DNA from: Lentisphaeria bacterium UBA1724
GTDB taxonomy: Bacteria; Verrucomicrobiota; Lentisphaeria; Oligosphaerales; Oligosphaeraceae
DNA: 13,875 nt
Direction of reading: 5' to 3'
Assembly: GCA_002315885.1 (NCBI GenBank)
Contig: DCIO01000132.1
Span: 17,540-31,414 of the forward strand
Part shown: positions 6,541 to 13,875 of the stretch, piece by piece
How the letters are laid out: each line of letters opens with the position of its first letter
Numbering within the stretch: position 1 is the stretch's first letter
Position numbers and translations under genes: made by a program
The notes under the pieces: generated by a model
Database searches by the model: none
Seen by the model: only the letters and a program-made list of their open reading frames with translations
What the model was told of the DNA's origin: nothing

Positions 6541-6565
6541 AGTCGACGGCGGGAACGCCGTTACT
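6541..6565 (+). other. GGAA-capped hairpin in the DUF1549 operon leader
   Basis: ACGGCG (6546-6551) pairs with CGCCGT (6556-6561) around a GGAA tetraloop. The stem extends by a G-T pair (6545 with 6562) and, across one bulged C (6544), by AGT with ACT (6541-6543 with 6563-6565), giving ten pairs. It lies 90 nt before the first gene of the operon, with no T-run, so it may be a leader structure rather than a terminator. On the other strand it falls upstream of the DUF1805 gene. Confidence 0.45.
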
Positions 6566-6645
6566 GCAAATTAACTCTGCGGGGGGCTATCATGTCTTCC
6601 AAATATCGTTTATTGTATGTGGGATGTCGTAACTGGCGATGATTT

Positions 6646-6649
6646 GGAG
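6646..6649 (+). promoter_or_regulatory. Ribosome binding site deciding the DUF1549 start
   Basis: GGAG lies 6 nt before the ATG at 6656 and 9 nt before the next ATG at 6659. The upstream in-frame ATG at 6617 lacks such a site and would add 13 residues before the signal peptide. Confidence 0.6.
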
Positions 6650-6655
6650 ACATGT

Positions 6656-8257
6656 ATGATGAGTTTTTCATGGAATCTGCGGGGACTGATCTTTTGTCTC
6701 GGGCTGTTGTTGCTATCCTGTCATATTTGTGCGGTCTCTCCCGCCCAATCTGCGCTTGCGGGCGCTACGGGGGTGAATACGGTGCTTTATACCGACTGGC
6801 AGCGGGAGAATCTGATGTCGATTCCCCGTGCGGATGACGCCACATTCCTGCGTCGTGTCCGGTTGGATTTGACAGGCCGGGCGCCATCGGTGGAGGAGAT
6901 TGAGCAATTCTGTGGAGACGAATCCCCCAACAAGCGGGAGGCGCTGATTCGGCGGTTGCTGGACAGCGAGGAATACGCCGACATGATGGCCATGCGCTAC
7001 GCGGAGCTCTTCCGGGTAAAATCGGAATTCCCCATCAACCTGTGGCCCAATGCCGTGCAGTTGTATCACCGCTATCTCCGGGAGGTCGCCCTGCAAGACA
7101 AGCCGCTGCGGGACGTGGCCTACGAGATGCTGACCGCCTCGGGCAGTAACTTCCGCGTGGCGCCGGCGAATTATTTCCGTGCGGTAGCGGACCGCACCCC
7201 CGAGGGGCTGGCGAAAGCCACCCTCATGACCTGGCTGGGCATCCGTCTGGAGAAGATGCCCGCCGGAAGCGTGGAAAAGCTCTCGCCCTTCTTCAGCCGC
7301 ATTGGCAAAAAGAGCACCGCGGAGTGGAAGGAAGAGATCATCTACACGGAGCCCGGCGAGGGCATCCTGACCGCCACCGCCCCAGATGGCACGAGGTATT
7401 CCATCGACACCGCAAAAGAGGACCCACGGGTGGTATTTGCCAATTGGCTGAGGGAAGACAAGGAGTTGCAATGCTCCAAAGCCTGGGTCAATCGCGCCTG
7501 GTACTGGATGCTCGGCGTGCCACTCAGCGGAGACTCCCCCGACGATATGCCAATCCCGACAAAATGGGGCGGTCCCTCCTCTGGGAAGCTCCCCGAATTG
7601 AATGAAAAACTCCTGACGACTCTCGCCAAGGATTTCCACGCCACCGGAGGAAAGATGAAAGAACTGCTGGCGACCATCTGCCTCTGCGATGCCTACCAGG
7701 CGGATTGGAAGACCGCGCCCGTCCTGCAGGAAAAGGCGGAAAAGCACTTCGCCGTCTATCCCGTCCACCGCATCGAAGCCGAAGTGGTGGTGGATCTGCT
7801 GGCGGATTTGACGGGGCACCATGAGCAATACCGCAGCGTCATCCCCGAGCCCTTCACCATCCTTCCCGAAGGCACACGGGCAATCGAAATCACGGACGGG
7901 AGCATCTCCTCCGCCACCCTGGATGCCTTCGGACGTCCACCACGGGACAGCGGCGCGGCCTCGGAACGCAACAACGCGGTCACGGGCTCCCAGCGGCTCT
8001 ATCTCATGAATTCTGGGATTCTCTACAAAGACCTGGAAAAGCTCGCAAAGCAGCAGCTTAGCAAGTCAAACAAAAAGGTCGAGGAGTTGATTGACGCATG
8101 CTATCTGCAGGTCCTATCCCGTCGCGCCACAGAAGAAGAAGTGGAGTTGATCAAGGCGTACACCAGGGAGTTGCCGAAGAATGACCGCCGTCGTGCGGTG
8201 GCCATCGACTTACTCTGGAGCCTGGTCAACAGCAAGGAATTCCTCTATCACCACTAA
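6656..8257 (+). CDS. Exported DUF1549/DUF1553 protein
   Basis: This 533-residue protein has an export signal (hydrophobic residues 10-27; LLSC at 19-22 might even be a lipobox). DUF1549 follows, with FLRRVRLDLTGRAPSVEEIEQF (64-85) and the LLDSEEYADMMAMRYAELF segment (101-119). The C-terminal half is DUF1553-like: SKAWVNRAWYWMLG (274-287), PVHRIEAEVVVDLL (369-382), FGRPPRDSG (425-433) and the closing DLLWSLVNSKEFLYHH. No CxxCH haem-binding motif is present, unlike many planctomycete relatives fused to a cytochrome domain. At 533 residues it is shorter than many relatives, which often carry inserted domains. Function is not established; in related bacteria the gene is nearly always paired with DUF1501, as here. 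It is the first gene of a four-gene operon. The next gene begins 17 nt downstream. Confidence 0.9.
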   Translation: MMSFSWNLRGLIFCLGLLLLSCHICAVSPAQSALAGATGVNTVLYTDWQRENLMSIPRADDATFLRRVRLDLTGRAPSVEEIEQFCGDESPNKREALIRRLLDSEEYADMMAMRYAELFRVKSEFPINLWPNAVQLYHRYLREVALQDKPLRDVAYEMLTASGSNFRVAPANYFRAVADRTPEGLAKATLMTWLGIRLEKMPAGSVEKLSPFFSRIGKKSTAEWKEEIIYTEPGEGILTATAPDGTRYSIDTAKEDPRVVFANWLREDKELQCSKAWVNRAWYWMLGVPLSGDSPDDMPIPTKWGGPSSGKLPELNEKLLTTLAKDFHATGGKMKELLATICLCDAYQADWKTAPVLQEKAEKHFAVYPVHRIEAEVVVDLLADLTGHHEQYRSVIPEPFTILPEGTRAIEITDGSISSATLDAFGRPPRDSGAASERNNAVTGSQRLYLMNSGILYKDLEKLAKQQLSKSNKKVEELIDACYLQVLSRRATEEEVELIKAYTRELPKNDRRRAVAIDLLWSLVNSKEFLYHH

Positions 8258-8274
8258 GCGGAGGAACGGTAATC

Positions 8275-9561
8275 ATGAAACACATACTTGCTTGCCTTCT
8301 TTTCGGCATCTCCGCACTGGCATTCTGCGGGGGAACCACCTCATCCGTCAAGCCCGCGAAATCCATCATTGAGATCTGGGTATGGGGCGGTCCTTCCCAA
8401 ATTGACACCTTCGACCCGAAGCCCGCGGCGCCCAAGGAATACAACGGCGGATACAAGGCCATCTCTACCAACGTGCCTGGCATCGAAATCAGCGAATTCC
8501 TGCCAAAATTGGCAAAACACGCGGACAAATTCTCCATCATCCGCAGCATGACGCACGGCACCAACGCCCACGAAACCGCCACTTACCTCATGCAGACGGG
8601 ACGCTGGCCCGGCGGCGGCGTCACCTTCCCTGCCATTGGCGCGGTCATCGCCATGGAAAAGAGCAAGGACTACCACGGCACCCTCCCGCCCTATATCGCG
8701 CTGGTCATCAACAAAGGGCGCTTCTCGGAAAATGGCTTCCTGCCGGAATGCTATCGTCCCCTGGCGACAGGCGGCAATCCCACGGCGGCACGCTTCCAGG
8801 TGGACGGCTTTGTCTCACCAGGGAATTTGTCTCCCGAGCGGATTGCGGGGCGTCGGAATTTGATGGAGCAATTGGACCGCATGGGTCATGAGGCGCCGGG
8901 CATCCGTGTCCTACAGGAATTCGATGCCGCGGGGAAGGACGCCTACGCAGTCATGGAAGGAGAGGACGTGAAGGCATTCGACCTCACCCTGGAGCCCCCG
9001 GAAATGCGGGATCGCTACGGCAGGAATTTCCTGGGTCAGGCCATGCTCATTGCCCGTCGCCTCGTCCAGGCAGGCGTTCCCTACATCACCATCAACTGCC
9101 CTGGCTGGGATTCCCACAAGAAGCACTTCGAGACCATGAAGCAGAAGACCGCGGAAATGGACCAGGCCTTCGCCGCACTCCTGGAGGACCTCTCCGAAAA
9201 GGGCCTGCTGGATTCCACGCTGGTCTGGTGGAGCGGCGAATTCGGCAGATCTCCGAAAATCGACTGGCAGGAGCCCTGGCTGGGAGGCCGCAATCACCAC
9301 GGGAAGGTCTTTTCCACCGTGGTGGCGGGAGCGGGCTTCAAGGGCGGTCTCGTCGTCGGCGAATCCGATGAATTTGCCAGCGCACCCGTCAAGCGTCCCG
9401 TGACCCCCGCGAATCTCCTCTGGAGCCTCTACGAGCTGGCGGGCGTCGATCCCTCGAAGCCCTTGCCCAACCCCAAGGGCCTGGATGTGCCCATTCTTCC
9501 CCTGGAAGGCGAACAAGGCAAGCTGATTGAACTCTATCGCGACCCGAATTACAAACCATGA
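8275..9561 (+). CDS. Exported DUF1501 protein (alkaline phosphatase/sulfatase-like fold)
   Basis: This 428-residue protein starts with a signal peptide (about residues 1-18). DUF1501 motifs are in order: WVWGGPSQIDTFDPKP (35-50), SMTHGTNAHE (91-100), GWDSHKKHF (277-285), GEFGRSPKI (321-329) and GRNHHGKVF (338-346). DUF1501 belongs to the alkaline phosphatase/sulfatase superfamily, and its conserved Asp, His and Glu positions resemble a metal site, but I know of no proven reaction. Members usually occur next to DUF1549/DUF1553 genes in planctomycetes and relatives, so the pair probably works together in the periplasm. GGAGGAA (8260-8266) lies 8 nt before the ATG. The stop overlaps the next start by 4 nt (ATGA). 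Confidence 0.92.
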   Translation: MKHILACLLFGISALAFCGGTTSSVKPAKSIIEIWVWGGPSQIDTFDPKPAAPKEYNGGYKAISTNVPGIEISEFLPKLAKHADKFSIIRSMTHGTNAHETATYLMQTGRWPGGGVTFPAIGAVIAMEKSKDYHGTLPPYIALVINKGRFSENGFLPECYRPLATGGNPTAARFQVDGFVSPGNLSPERIAGRRNLMEQLDRMGHEAPGIRVLQEFDAAGKDAYAVMEGEDVKAFDLTLEPPEMRDRYGRNFLGQAMLIARRLVQAGVPYITINCPGWDSHKKHFETMKQKTAEMDQAFAALLEDLSEKGLLDSTLVWWSGEFGRSPKIDWQEPWLGGRNHHGKVFSTVVAGAGFKGGLVVGESDEFASAPVKRPVTPANLLWSLYELAGVDPSKPLPNPKGLDVPILPLEGEQGKLIELYRDPNYKP

Positions 9562-11720
9562 AAAAATTCCTCATTGTCATTTTGTTGTCGGGCATTCTCT
9601 CCTGCACTGCATTCGCCGCGTATATCGGCTACCTCTGTCCAGCAGGCGCCAAGCAGAATTCCACCTGCGAGTTTGTCGCGGGTGGCCGCGAGTTGCAGCG
9701 CATCAAGGGGATCGTGATTGACGGCGATCCCGCCCTGAATTATATCACCGTGGAGGAGGTCAAATCCGTTCCTGGTGGTCTCTACTACATCCAGAAACCC
9801 GCCCAAAGGGAGTTTCTCAACAAGTGGCTCCGCGCGATATTCAAGGGCGAACCCAAGCCCGATTTGCCCGAAGACACCACGGGCTGGGACGAAAAGAACC
9901 GCTATTTCCAGGAGTTGGACAAGCTGAGCCTCGTGGAACGGGAGATGATGGTGCGGGGCTTCTACACGCGACCGGATCCCCTGCAGGCAAGTCCGTCCAT
10001 CTCCCAGATGGCAGTCATCACCCTGAAAATTGCCCCCGACGCACCCGTGGGTCAGCATGTCATTCGCTTTGTGGGCACGGACAAACGGCCCGTAGCATTC
10101 AACCCGATTCCCTTCTTCATCGGCGACCTGCCGGAAGTCAGGGAGCCCTTCTCCCTGCCGCCACCGGAAAAGCCAGATACACCCGTCGTCACCCTCCCCG
10201 CAGCCATGAATGGCCAGATCCTGCCTGGCGAGACCGACCACTTCGCCTTTACGGGCCGCCAGGGCGATACCTGGTCTTTCCGGGTCTACGGACGCTCGCT
10301 GTTGCCATTTATCGGGGACGGCGTCCCAGGGCACTTCCAGCCACTCCTGCAGATTCTGGATGCACAGGGCAAAGAAGTCGCCTTGCAGGATGACACATAC
10401 TTTGATCCGGATCCCGTCCTGAATTTCACCATCCCCGCAAATGGGAAATACACCCTGGCGCTTCGTGATGCGCTCTACCGCGGCCGCGAGGATTTTGTCT
10501 ACCGCATTGAGGCCAAGCCTGGTGCCGCATCCTACCGCCTTCTTCCTGGGCCAGAGTGGAATCTCCCCCGTATCCAATTGTCATGCGACCACTCCCATGG
10601 CAAAGGCAATGGCTGTGCCCAGGCTTCCTTCCCCGCCGTCATCGAAGGCACCATGCTCCCAGGAACACCTCATCGAATCCAGGTGGATTTGACCAAAGGG
10701 CTGGACGCCGTCCTGGAGGTCTGGGCGCGGCGGTCGCTGTCGCCTCTGGATGCACGGTTGCGGGTGCTGGGTCCCGACGGCAAGGAACTGGCGCTGAACG
10801 ACGATTTTGCCCGTCCCAAAGTAGGCCCCACCTACCACCAGGCGGACTCCTATCTCCGCCTGACTGCACCCGTAACAGGCACCTACACCATCGAAATTTC
10901 CGATGCCACCAACGCCGGCGGGCCGGACTACCGCTTCTGGCTGAGAATCGACGTCCCCCGACCGGATTTCCGGATTTGGGCCGTGCCCTCGGGCATCGAG
11001 ATTCCAGCCAATGGCGGCACTGCCCCCGTAGGATTTGTGGTGGAAAGAGTGGATGGATTCTCGGGGGACATCACCCTGATGTCGATGGACTCCCAATACG
11101 TGGGAATCGCCGGCAGCCCCGTCATCCCCTACGGCGACAAACGGCCAAACAGCTTCGAGTCCATCTGCGGCGTCCAGGCGCCCTTCCCGGATTGCACCAA
11201 GGAATTTCTCACCCTGAAGGCACAAAACAGCAAGACAGGCATGAGCCCCTTGCGGCTACTGGCAAAATCCGGCAACCTCATTCATCCCGTCATCCCCGCA
11301 GACGAATCCATGCAGGCATTCGCCTACAACCACTTGATTGAAGCCAAGGACAGCTGGGCTGTCGTACTCTGGAAAAGCACCAGCAAAATCACCTGGGATT
11401 TCGATGACACCGCCGTACAGGTCATCCACCCAGGAGATGAGCTGGTCCTCTACGCGACTTCAAAAGAAAAAATCGTGGACGACATCTGCACTGCGGAGCT
11501 CTTCTCGCCCCCTGCGGGATTCACCCTGGTGGAGTGCAAATGCGCCCGGGGCAGCATCACCTTGCGACTCAAGGCGGATGCCACCATGAAGCCCTGCCGT
11601 TTCAACCAAATTGTCCGTCTGGATTATACCCGCGAGTATTATGACAAAGAGGCCAAGGAGAACAAACGCCCCAAAGCCTCCACACATCTCCCCGCGGTCA
11701 TGATCCAAATAACGAAGTAA
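9558..11720 (+). CDS. Secreted protein with two PPC-type domains
   Basis: This 720-residue exported protein has a signal peptide (about 1-20). An N-terminal region, about 21-190, begins YIGYLCPAGAKQ and ends NPIPFFIGDLPEVREP, the layout of planctomycete proteins whose N-terminal domain resembles an Ig or TIG fold. Two pre-peptidase C-terminal (PPC) beta-sandwich domains follow, at about 208-318 (DHFAFTGRQGDTW ... ILDAQGKEVALQDD ... YTLALRD) and 358-465 (SPLDARLRVLGPDGKEL ... GTYTIEISD). After a PRPDFRIWAVPSG linker comes an Ig-like region to the C terminus. No catalytic motif is visible, so a binding or scaffold role is likely. A cysteine-rich insert (CDHSHGKGNGC, 343-353) precedes the second PPC domain and might be disulfide-bonded. 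Translation is coupled to the DUF1501 gene through the 4-nt overlap; no Shine-Dalgarno is obvious. Confidence 0.85.
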   Translation: MKKFLIVILLSGILSCTAFAAYIGYLCPAGAKQNSTCEFVAGGRELQRIKGIVIDGDPALNYITVEEVKSVPGGLYYIQKPAQREFLNKWLRAIFKGEPKPDLPEDTTGWDEKNRYFQELDKLSLVEREMMVRGFYTRPDPLQASPSISQMAVITLKIAPDAPVGQHVIRFVGTDKRPVAFNPIPFFIGDLPEVREPFSLPPPEKPDTPVVTLPAAMNGQILPGETDHFAFTGRQGDTWSFRVYGRSLLPFIGDGVPGHFQPLLQILDAQGKEVALQDDTYFDPDPVLNFTIPANGKYTLALRDALYRGREDFVYRIEAKPGAASYRLLPGPEWNLPRIQLSCDHSHGKGNGCAQASFPAVIEGTMLPGTPHRIQVDLTKGLDAVLEVWARRSLSPLDARLRVLGPDGKELALNDDFARPKVGPTYHQADSYLRLTAPVTGTYTIEISDATNAGGPDYRFWLRIDVPRPDFRIWAVPSGIEIPANGGTAPVGFVVERVDGFSGDITLMSMDSQYVGIAGSPVIPYGDKRPNSFESICGVQAPFPDCTKEFLTLKAQNSKTGMSPLRLLAKSGNLIHPVIPADESMQAFAYNHLIEAKDSWAVVLWKSTSKITWDFDDTAVQVIHPGDELVLYATSKEKIVDDICTAELFSPPAGFTLVECKCARGSITLRLKADATMKPCRFNQIVRLDYTREYYDKEAKENKRPKASTHLPAVMIQITK

Positions 11721-11748
11721 TTTGCCCAAAGCCCCAATCGATATAGCC

Positions 11749-13776
11749 ATGAGTTGGATACAAGATTGTTACTCCCGTCTGTTAATTGACAACCACATCA
11801 GCGACCAGAAGCCCGAGTTCATGGGGAAATTCTCTCCCCAGGAATACGCCCGGCTGGTGGATTTAGCGGGTGTGGAGTCCTCCATGGTCTATGCCTGCGA
11901 CCACAACGGCAATTGCTACTACCCCACCAAGGTCGGCCATTTCCATCAGGGGCTGCGGGGACGGGATATCTTCGGGGAGACGGTAGCGGAATTACGCCGT
12001 CGTGGCATCCAGCCCGTGGCATACTACACCGCCACCTACAACAACGACGCCGCGGCACGCTTTCCCGAAGCGAATATCCGCAATCTCGACGGCAGTATCG
12101 ATACCCGCAGCCGCTACCACTACACCTGCCCTAACCACCAGAATGCACGGGATTTCTACAAAGCGGAAATCGGCGAAATCCTCCAATATGACGTGGAGGG
12201 CATCTTCATTGACATGTCTTTCTGGCCGGGACTCTGCTTCTGCGACGAATGCCAAAAGCGCTTCGGACGGCCTATTCCCAAGAAGATGGACTGGCATGAC
12301 CCCGAATGGATTGCATTCCAGCGCTTCCGGGAGGCATCCATGGCGGAGTTCGCCCAGGAATTGACGGATTATGTCCGCAAGAACTACCCCGGCAAAAGCG
12401 TGGTGCACCAATTCTCCCCGGTGTTGCACGGCTGGCATCTGGGGCAGTCCGACGGCATTGCGGAGGCATCCGACTACGCATCGGGGGATTTCTACGGCGC
12501 CAAATTGCAGCAGCGCCTGGCGGTGAAGGTCTTCGACTCCTACAGCATCCAGCATCCCTTCGAGTTCATGACCTCCCGATGCGTCAATCTCCGTGACCAC
12601 ACTTCCACAAAATGCGACGAGGAGCTCTTCCTCAGCGCCCTGACCACACTGGCCAATGGCGGCGCATACTTCTTCATTGACGCCATCAACCCCGACGGTA
12701 CCCTCCACGAGCCCTTCTATCGCCGACTGGGAGAACTGAACCGCCGACTGACGCCCTTCCGTCAGACCGTATGCCAGGGCCGCGCCAGGCTGGAGGCGGA
12801 AGTCGGTGTCTATTTCTCCATGGCCAATGGCTGCAATCGGAATATGCCCGCAATCGACCTGGAAGAAATGGGCGACCGCGGCGACAACATGGCCATCGCC
12901 TCTCATCCCGTGCTGACGGAAGTCCTGGGCACCACGGAATTCCTGACCCGCCTGCACATCCCCTACCGGGCGGTCTCCCATGCCTGCGCCGACCAGTTGG
13001 CGGGTCTGAAGGTGCTCTTCCTGAACAACGCCACCTTCCTGAGCAAACCCGAATGCCAGACACTGCGGGAATTCGTCCGCACAGGAGGCACGCTGATTGC
13101 CACGGGTGAGAGCACACTGCTGGATTTCGATGGCACGGGCACAGGCAATTTCCAACTGTCGGATGTCTTCGGCGTGGATTTCACGGGGGACTACTCCCCC
13201 AGCATCAACTACACGGGCGAGGAACTCATCTCCGCCACCACACCCATCCCATACACCACCCTCCATGACGGCACCACCGTCCGCGCCTGGCTGAATATCC
13301 CCGAATACCCCATCAACGACCCCGTCCACTACGCATCCATCCATTCCAATCCCCCTGGAGTGACCACGAAATACCCCGCGGTCACGGAAAATGCCTTCGG
13401 CGCGGGAAAATGCCTCTGGATCGGCGCGGACCTCCTGGCCTATCGACAGCATACCCAACGGGACTACTGCGAGAGACTCCTGAAGGACTTCCTGCCACAA
13501 TACCTCCTCAAACAAGAAAATCTGGCGTGCTCCGCAGAACTCACACACCTGAAATGCCAGGACGGCAACGAGATAATCTGCATCGTGAACCAACAGGACG
13601 AATGGCCCGTCATACCTCTGACGGATATCACCATCACCGTCCTATGCCCCAAAGCCCCCAGGGAAGTCATCCGCGTCTCCGACGGCACACCCGCCGACGC
13701 TACCTTCCAGGACGGCACACTCACCATCCACATCCCACGCCTACAATACGGCGAATTCTATCTAATTAGGAATTAG
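11749..13776 (+). CDS. GHL6-type glycoside hydrolase with trimerisation-like domain
   Basis: This 675-residue protein (from the ATG at 11749) has no signal peptide, so it probably acts in the cytoplasm. The N-terminal TIM-barrel domain matches the 'hypothetical glycosyl hydrolase 6' family: FSPQEYARLVDLAGVESSMVY (28-48), YYPTKVG (57-63), a barrel strand IQPVAYYTATYN (87-98), and EGIFIDMSFWPGLCFCDEC (150-168), where Asp155 is the best candidate nucleophile, as in related clan members. Residues about 351-480 (GVYFSMANG ... KVLFLNNATFLS ... GGTLIATGES) look like the beta-galactosidase trimerisation domain. Alpha-L-fucosidases of family GH151 have a similar arrangement as I recall, so a fucosidase is possible, but the substrate is unproven. 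An in-frame TTG at 11722, 1 nt after the previous stop, would add nine residues; neither start has a clear ribosome site. The final codons and stop lie within an AATTAGG repeat. Confidence 0.85.
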   Translation: MSWIQDCYSRLLIDNHISDQKPEFMGKFSPQEYARLVDLAGVESSMVYACDHNGNCYYPTKVGHFHQGLRGRDIFGETVAELRRRGIQPVAYYTATYNNDAAARFPEANIRNLDGSIDTRSRYHYTCPNHQNARDFYKAEIGEILQYDVEGIFIDMSFWPGLCFCDECQKRFGRPIPKKMDWHDPEWIAFQRFREASMAEFAQELTDYVRKNYPGKSVVHQFSPVLHGWHLGQSDGIAEASDYASGDFYGAKLQQRLAVKVFDSYSIQHPFEFMTSRCVNLRDHTSTKCDEELFLSALTTLANGGAYFFIDAINPDGTLHEPFYRRLGELNRRLTPFRQTVCQGRARLEAEVGVYFSMANGCNRNMPAIDLEEMGDRGDNMAIASHPVLTEVLGTTEFLTRLHIPYRAVSHACADQLAGLKVLFLNNATFLSKPECQTLREFVRTGGTLIATGESTLLDFDGTGTGNFQLSDVFGVDFTGDYSPSINYTGEELISATTPIPYTTLHDGTTVRAWLNIPEYPINDPVHYASIHSNPPGVTTKYPAVTENAFGAGKCLWIGADLLAYRQHTQRDYCERLLKDFLPQYLLKQENLACSAELTHLKCQDGNEIICIVNQQDEWPVIPLTDITITVLCPKAPREVIRVSDGTPADATFQDGTLTIHIPRLQYGEFYLIRN

Positions 13777-13797
13777 GAATTAGGAATTAGGAATAGG
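13764..13797 (+). repeat. AATTAGG tandem repeat over the final stop codon
   Basis: Four tandem AATTAGG units (13764-13791) are followed by a shortened AATAGG (13792-13797). The first unit and part of the second encode the last residues (Ile-Arg-Asn) and the TAG stop of the glycosidase gene. The motif AATTAGGAATAGG at 13785-13797 recurs at the end of the DUF1805 gene. Confidence 0.85.
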
Positions 13798-13875
13798 CTC
13801 CCTAGGCCTCCTAGGCTCCCTAGGCTCCCTAGGCCTCCTTGGCTCCCTAGGCTCCCTAGGCCTCCTAGGCTCCCT
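13798..13875. repeat. 9-bp tandem array with CCTAGG cores, cut by the window end
   Basis: Eight full 9-bp units and a partial ninth run to the window edge. Type A is CTCCCTAGG and type B is CCTCCTAGG (one B copy reads CCTCCTTGG). The order is A B A A B A A B A, so after the first two units the array follows a 27-bp A-A-B period. Each unit except the variant contains the palindrome CCTAGG or CTAGG. There are no spacers of CRISPR type. The full length cannot be judged. Confidence 0.9.

Noticed and set aside
6713..7828. A 371-codon minus-strand open frame antisense to the DUF1549 gene
   Set aside because: It has no family features and mirrors the codon pattern of the sense gene; the same holds for the minus-strand frames at 1183-2076 and 668-1441.
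11992..13593. A 533-codon open frame on the minus strand, antisense to the glycosidase
   Set aside because: It lies wholly opposite a gene with clear family motifs, has no recognisable domain, and is explained by GC-rich codon use of the + strand gene.
13798..13875. CRISPR array
   Set aside because: The units are directly adjacent 9-mers without unique spacers and no cas gene is present.

Overview
The window looks like GC-rich chromosomal DNA from a bacterium of the Planctomycetes-Verrucomicrobia-Lentisphaerae group. The main evidence is an adjacent DUF1549/DUF1553 gene and DUF1501 gene, followed by a protein with two pre-peptidase C-terminal (PPC) domains; this combination is characteristic of that superphylum. 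A GHL6-type glycosidase and the lack of haem-c (CxxCH) motifs would suit a Lentisphaerae or Verrucomicrobia-like gut or anaerobic lineage, but that placement is inference. Every intact gene reads cleanly, and no IS element, integrase, phage gene, tRNA, rRNA or CRISPR array is visible.

Block 1 (141-5484, + strand) is a metal-uptake locus. It holds a small exported DUF2946-like protein with a CPxC motif, a ZnuA-type lipoprotein with a His/Asp/Glu-rich loop, a ZnuC ATPase and a ZnuB permease. A small lipoprotein of a family I remember beside zinc transporters of Clostridia comes next, and a secreted type B carboxylesterase ends the block. From the ZnuA gene to the esterase the spacing is -4 to +18 nt, which fits one operon. 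The DUF2946-like gene lies 205 nt upstream and may be transcribed separately.

Block 2 (5485-6655) is an RNA- and repeat-rich spacer with two small minus-strand genes: a 57-residue DUF1667-like Cys-motif protein (5549-5722) and a DUF1805/YunC-like protein (6157-6441). A 34-nt direct repeat that forms a GAGA-capped hairpin brackets the DUF1667-like gene. A second GNRA-capped hairpin directly follows the distal copy. A three-way-junction structure ending in seven T residues lies at 6043-6110, pointing along the + strand. I see no coding sequence in 5723-6156.

Block 3 (6656-13776, + strand) is a tight four-gene operon: DUF1549/DUF1553, DUF1501, a two-PPC-domain protein and a GHL6/beta-galactosidase-trimerisation-like glycoside hydrolase. 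The first three appear exported and the last cytoplasmic. The likely theme is glycan binding and breakdown outside the cell, with oligosaccharide processing inside, although DUF1549, DUF1553 and DUF1501 have no settled biochemical function.

The window ends in tandem repeats: four AATTAGG units that also supply the stop codon of the last gene, then a 9-bp CTCCCTAGG-type array with a 27-bp higher-order period that runs off the edge. The same AATTAGGAATAGG motif supplies the stop codon of the DUF1805 gene. The first 140 bases hold no gene I can recognise; open frames there could be the tail of an upstream gene cut by the window edge.
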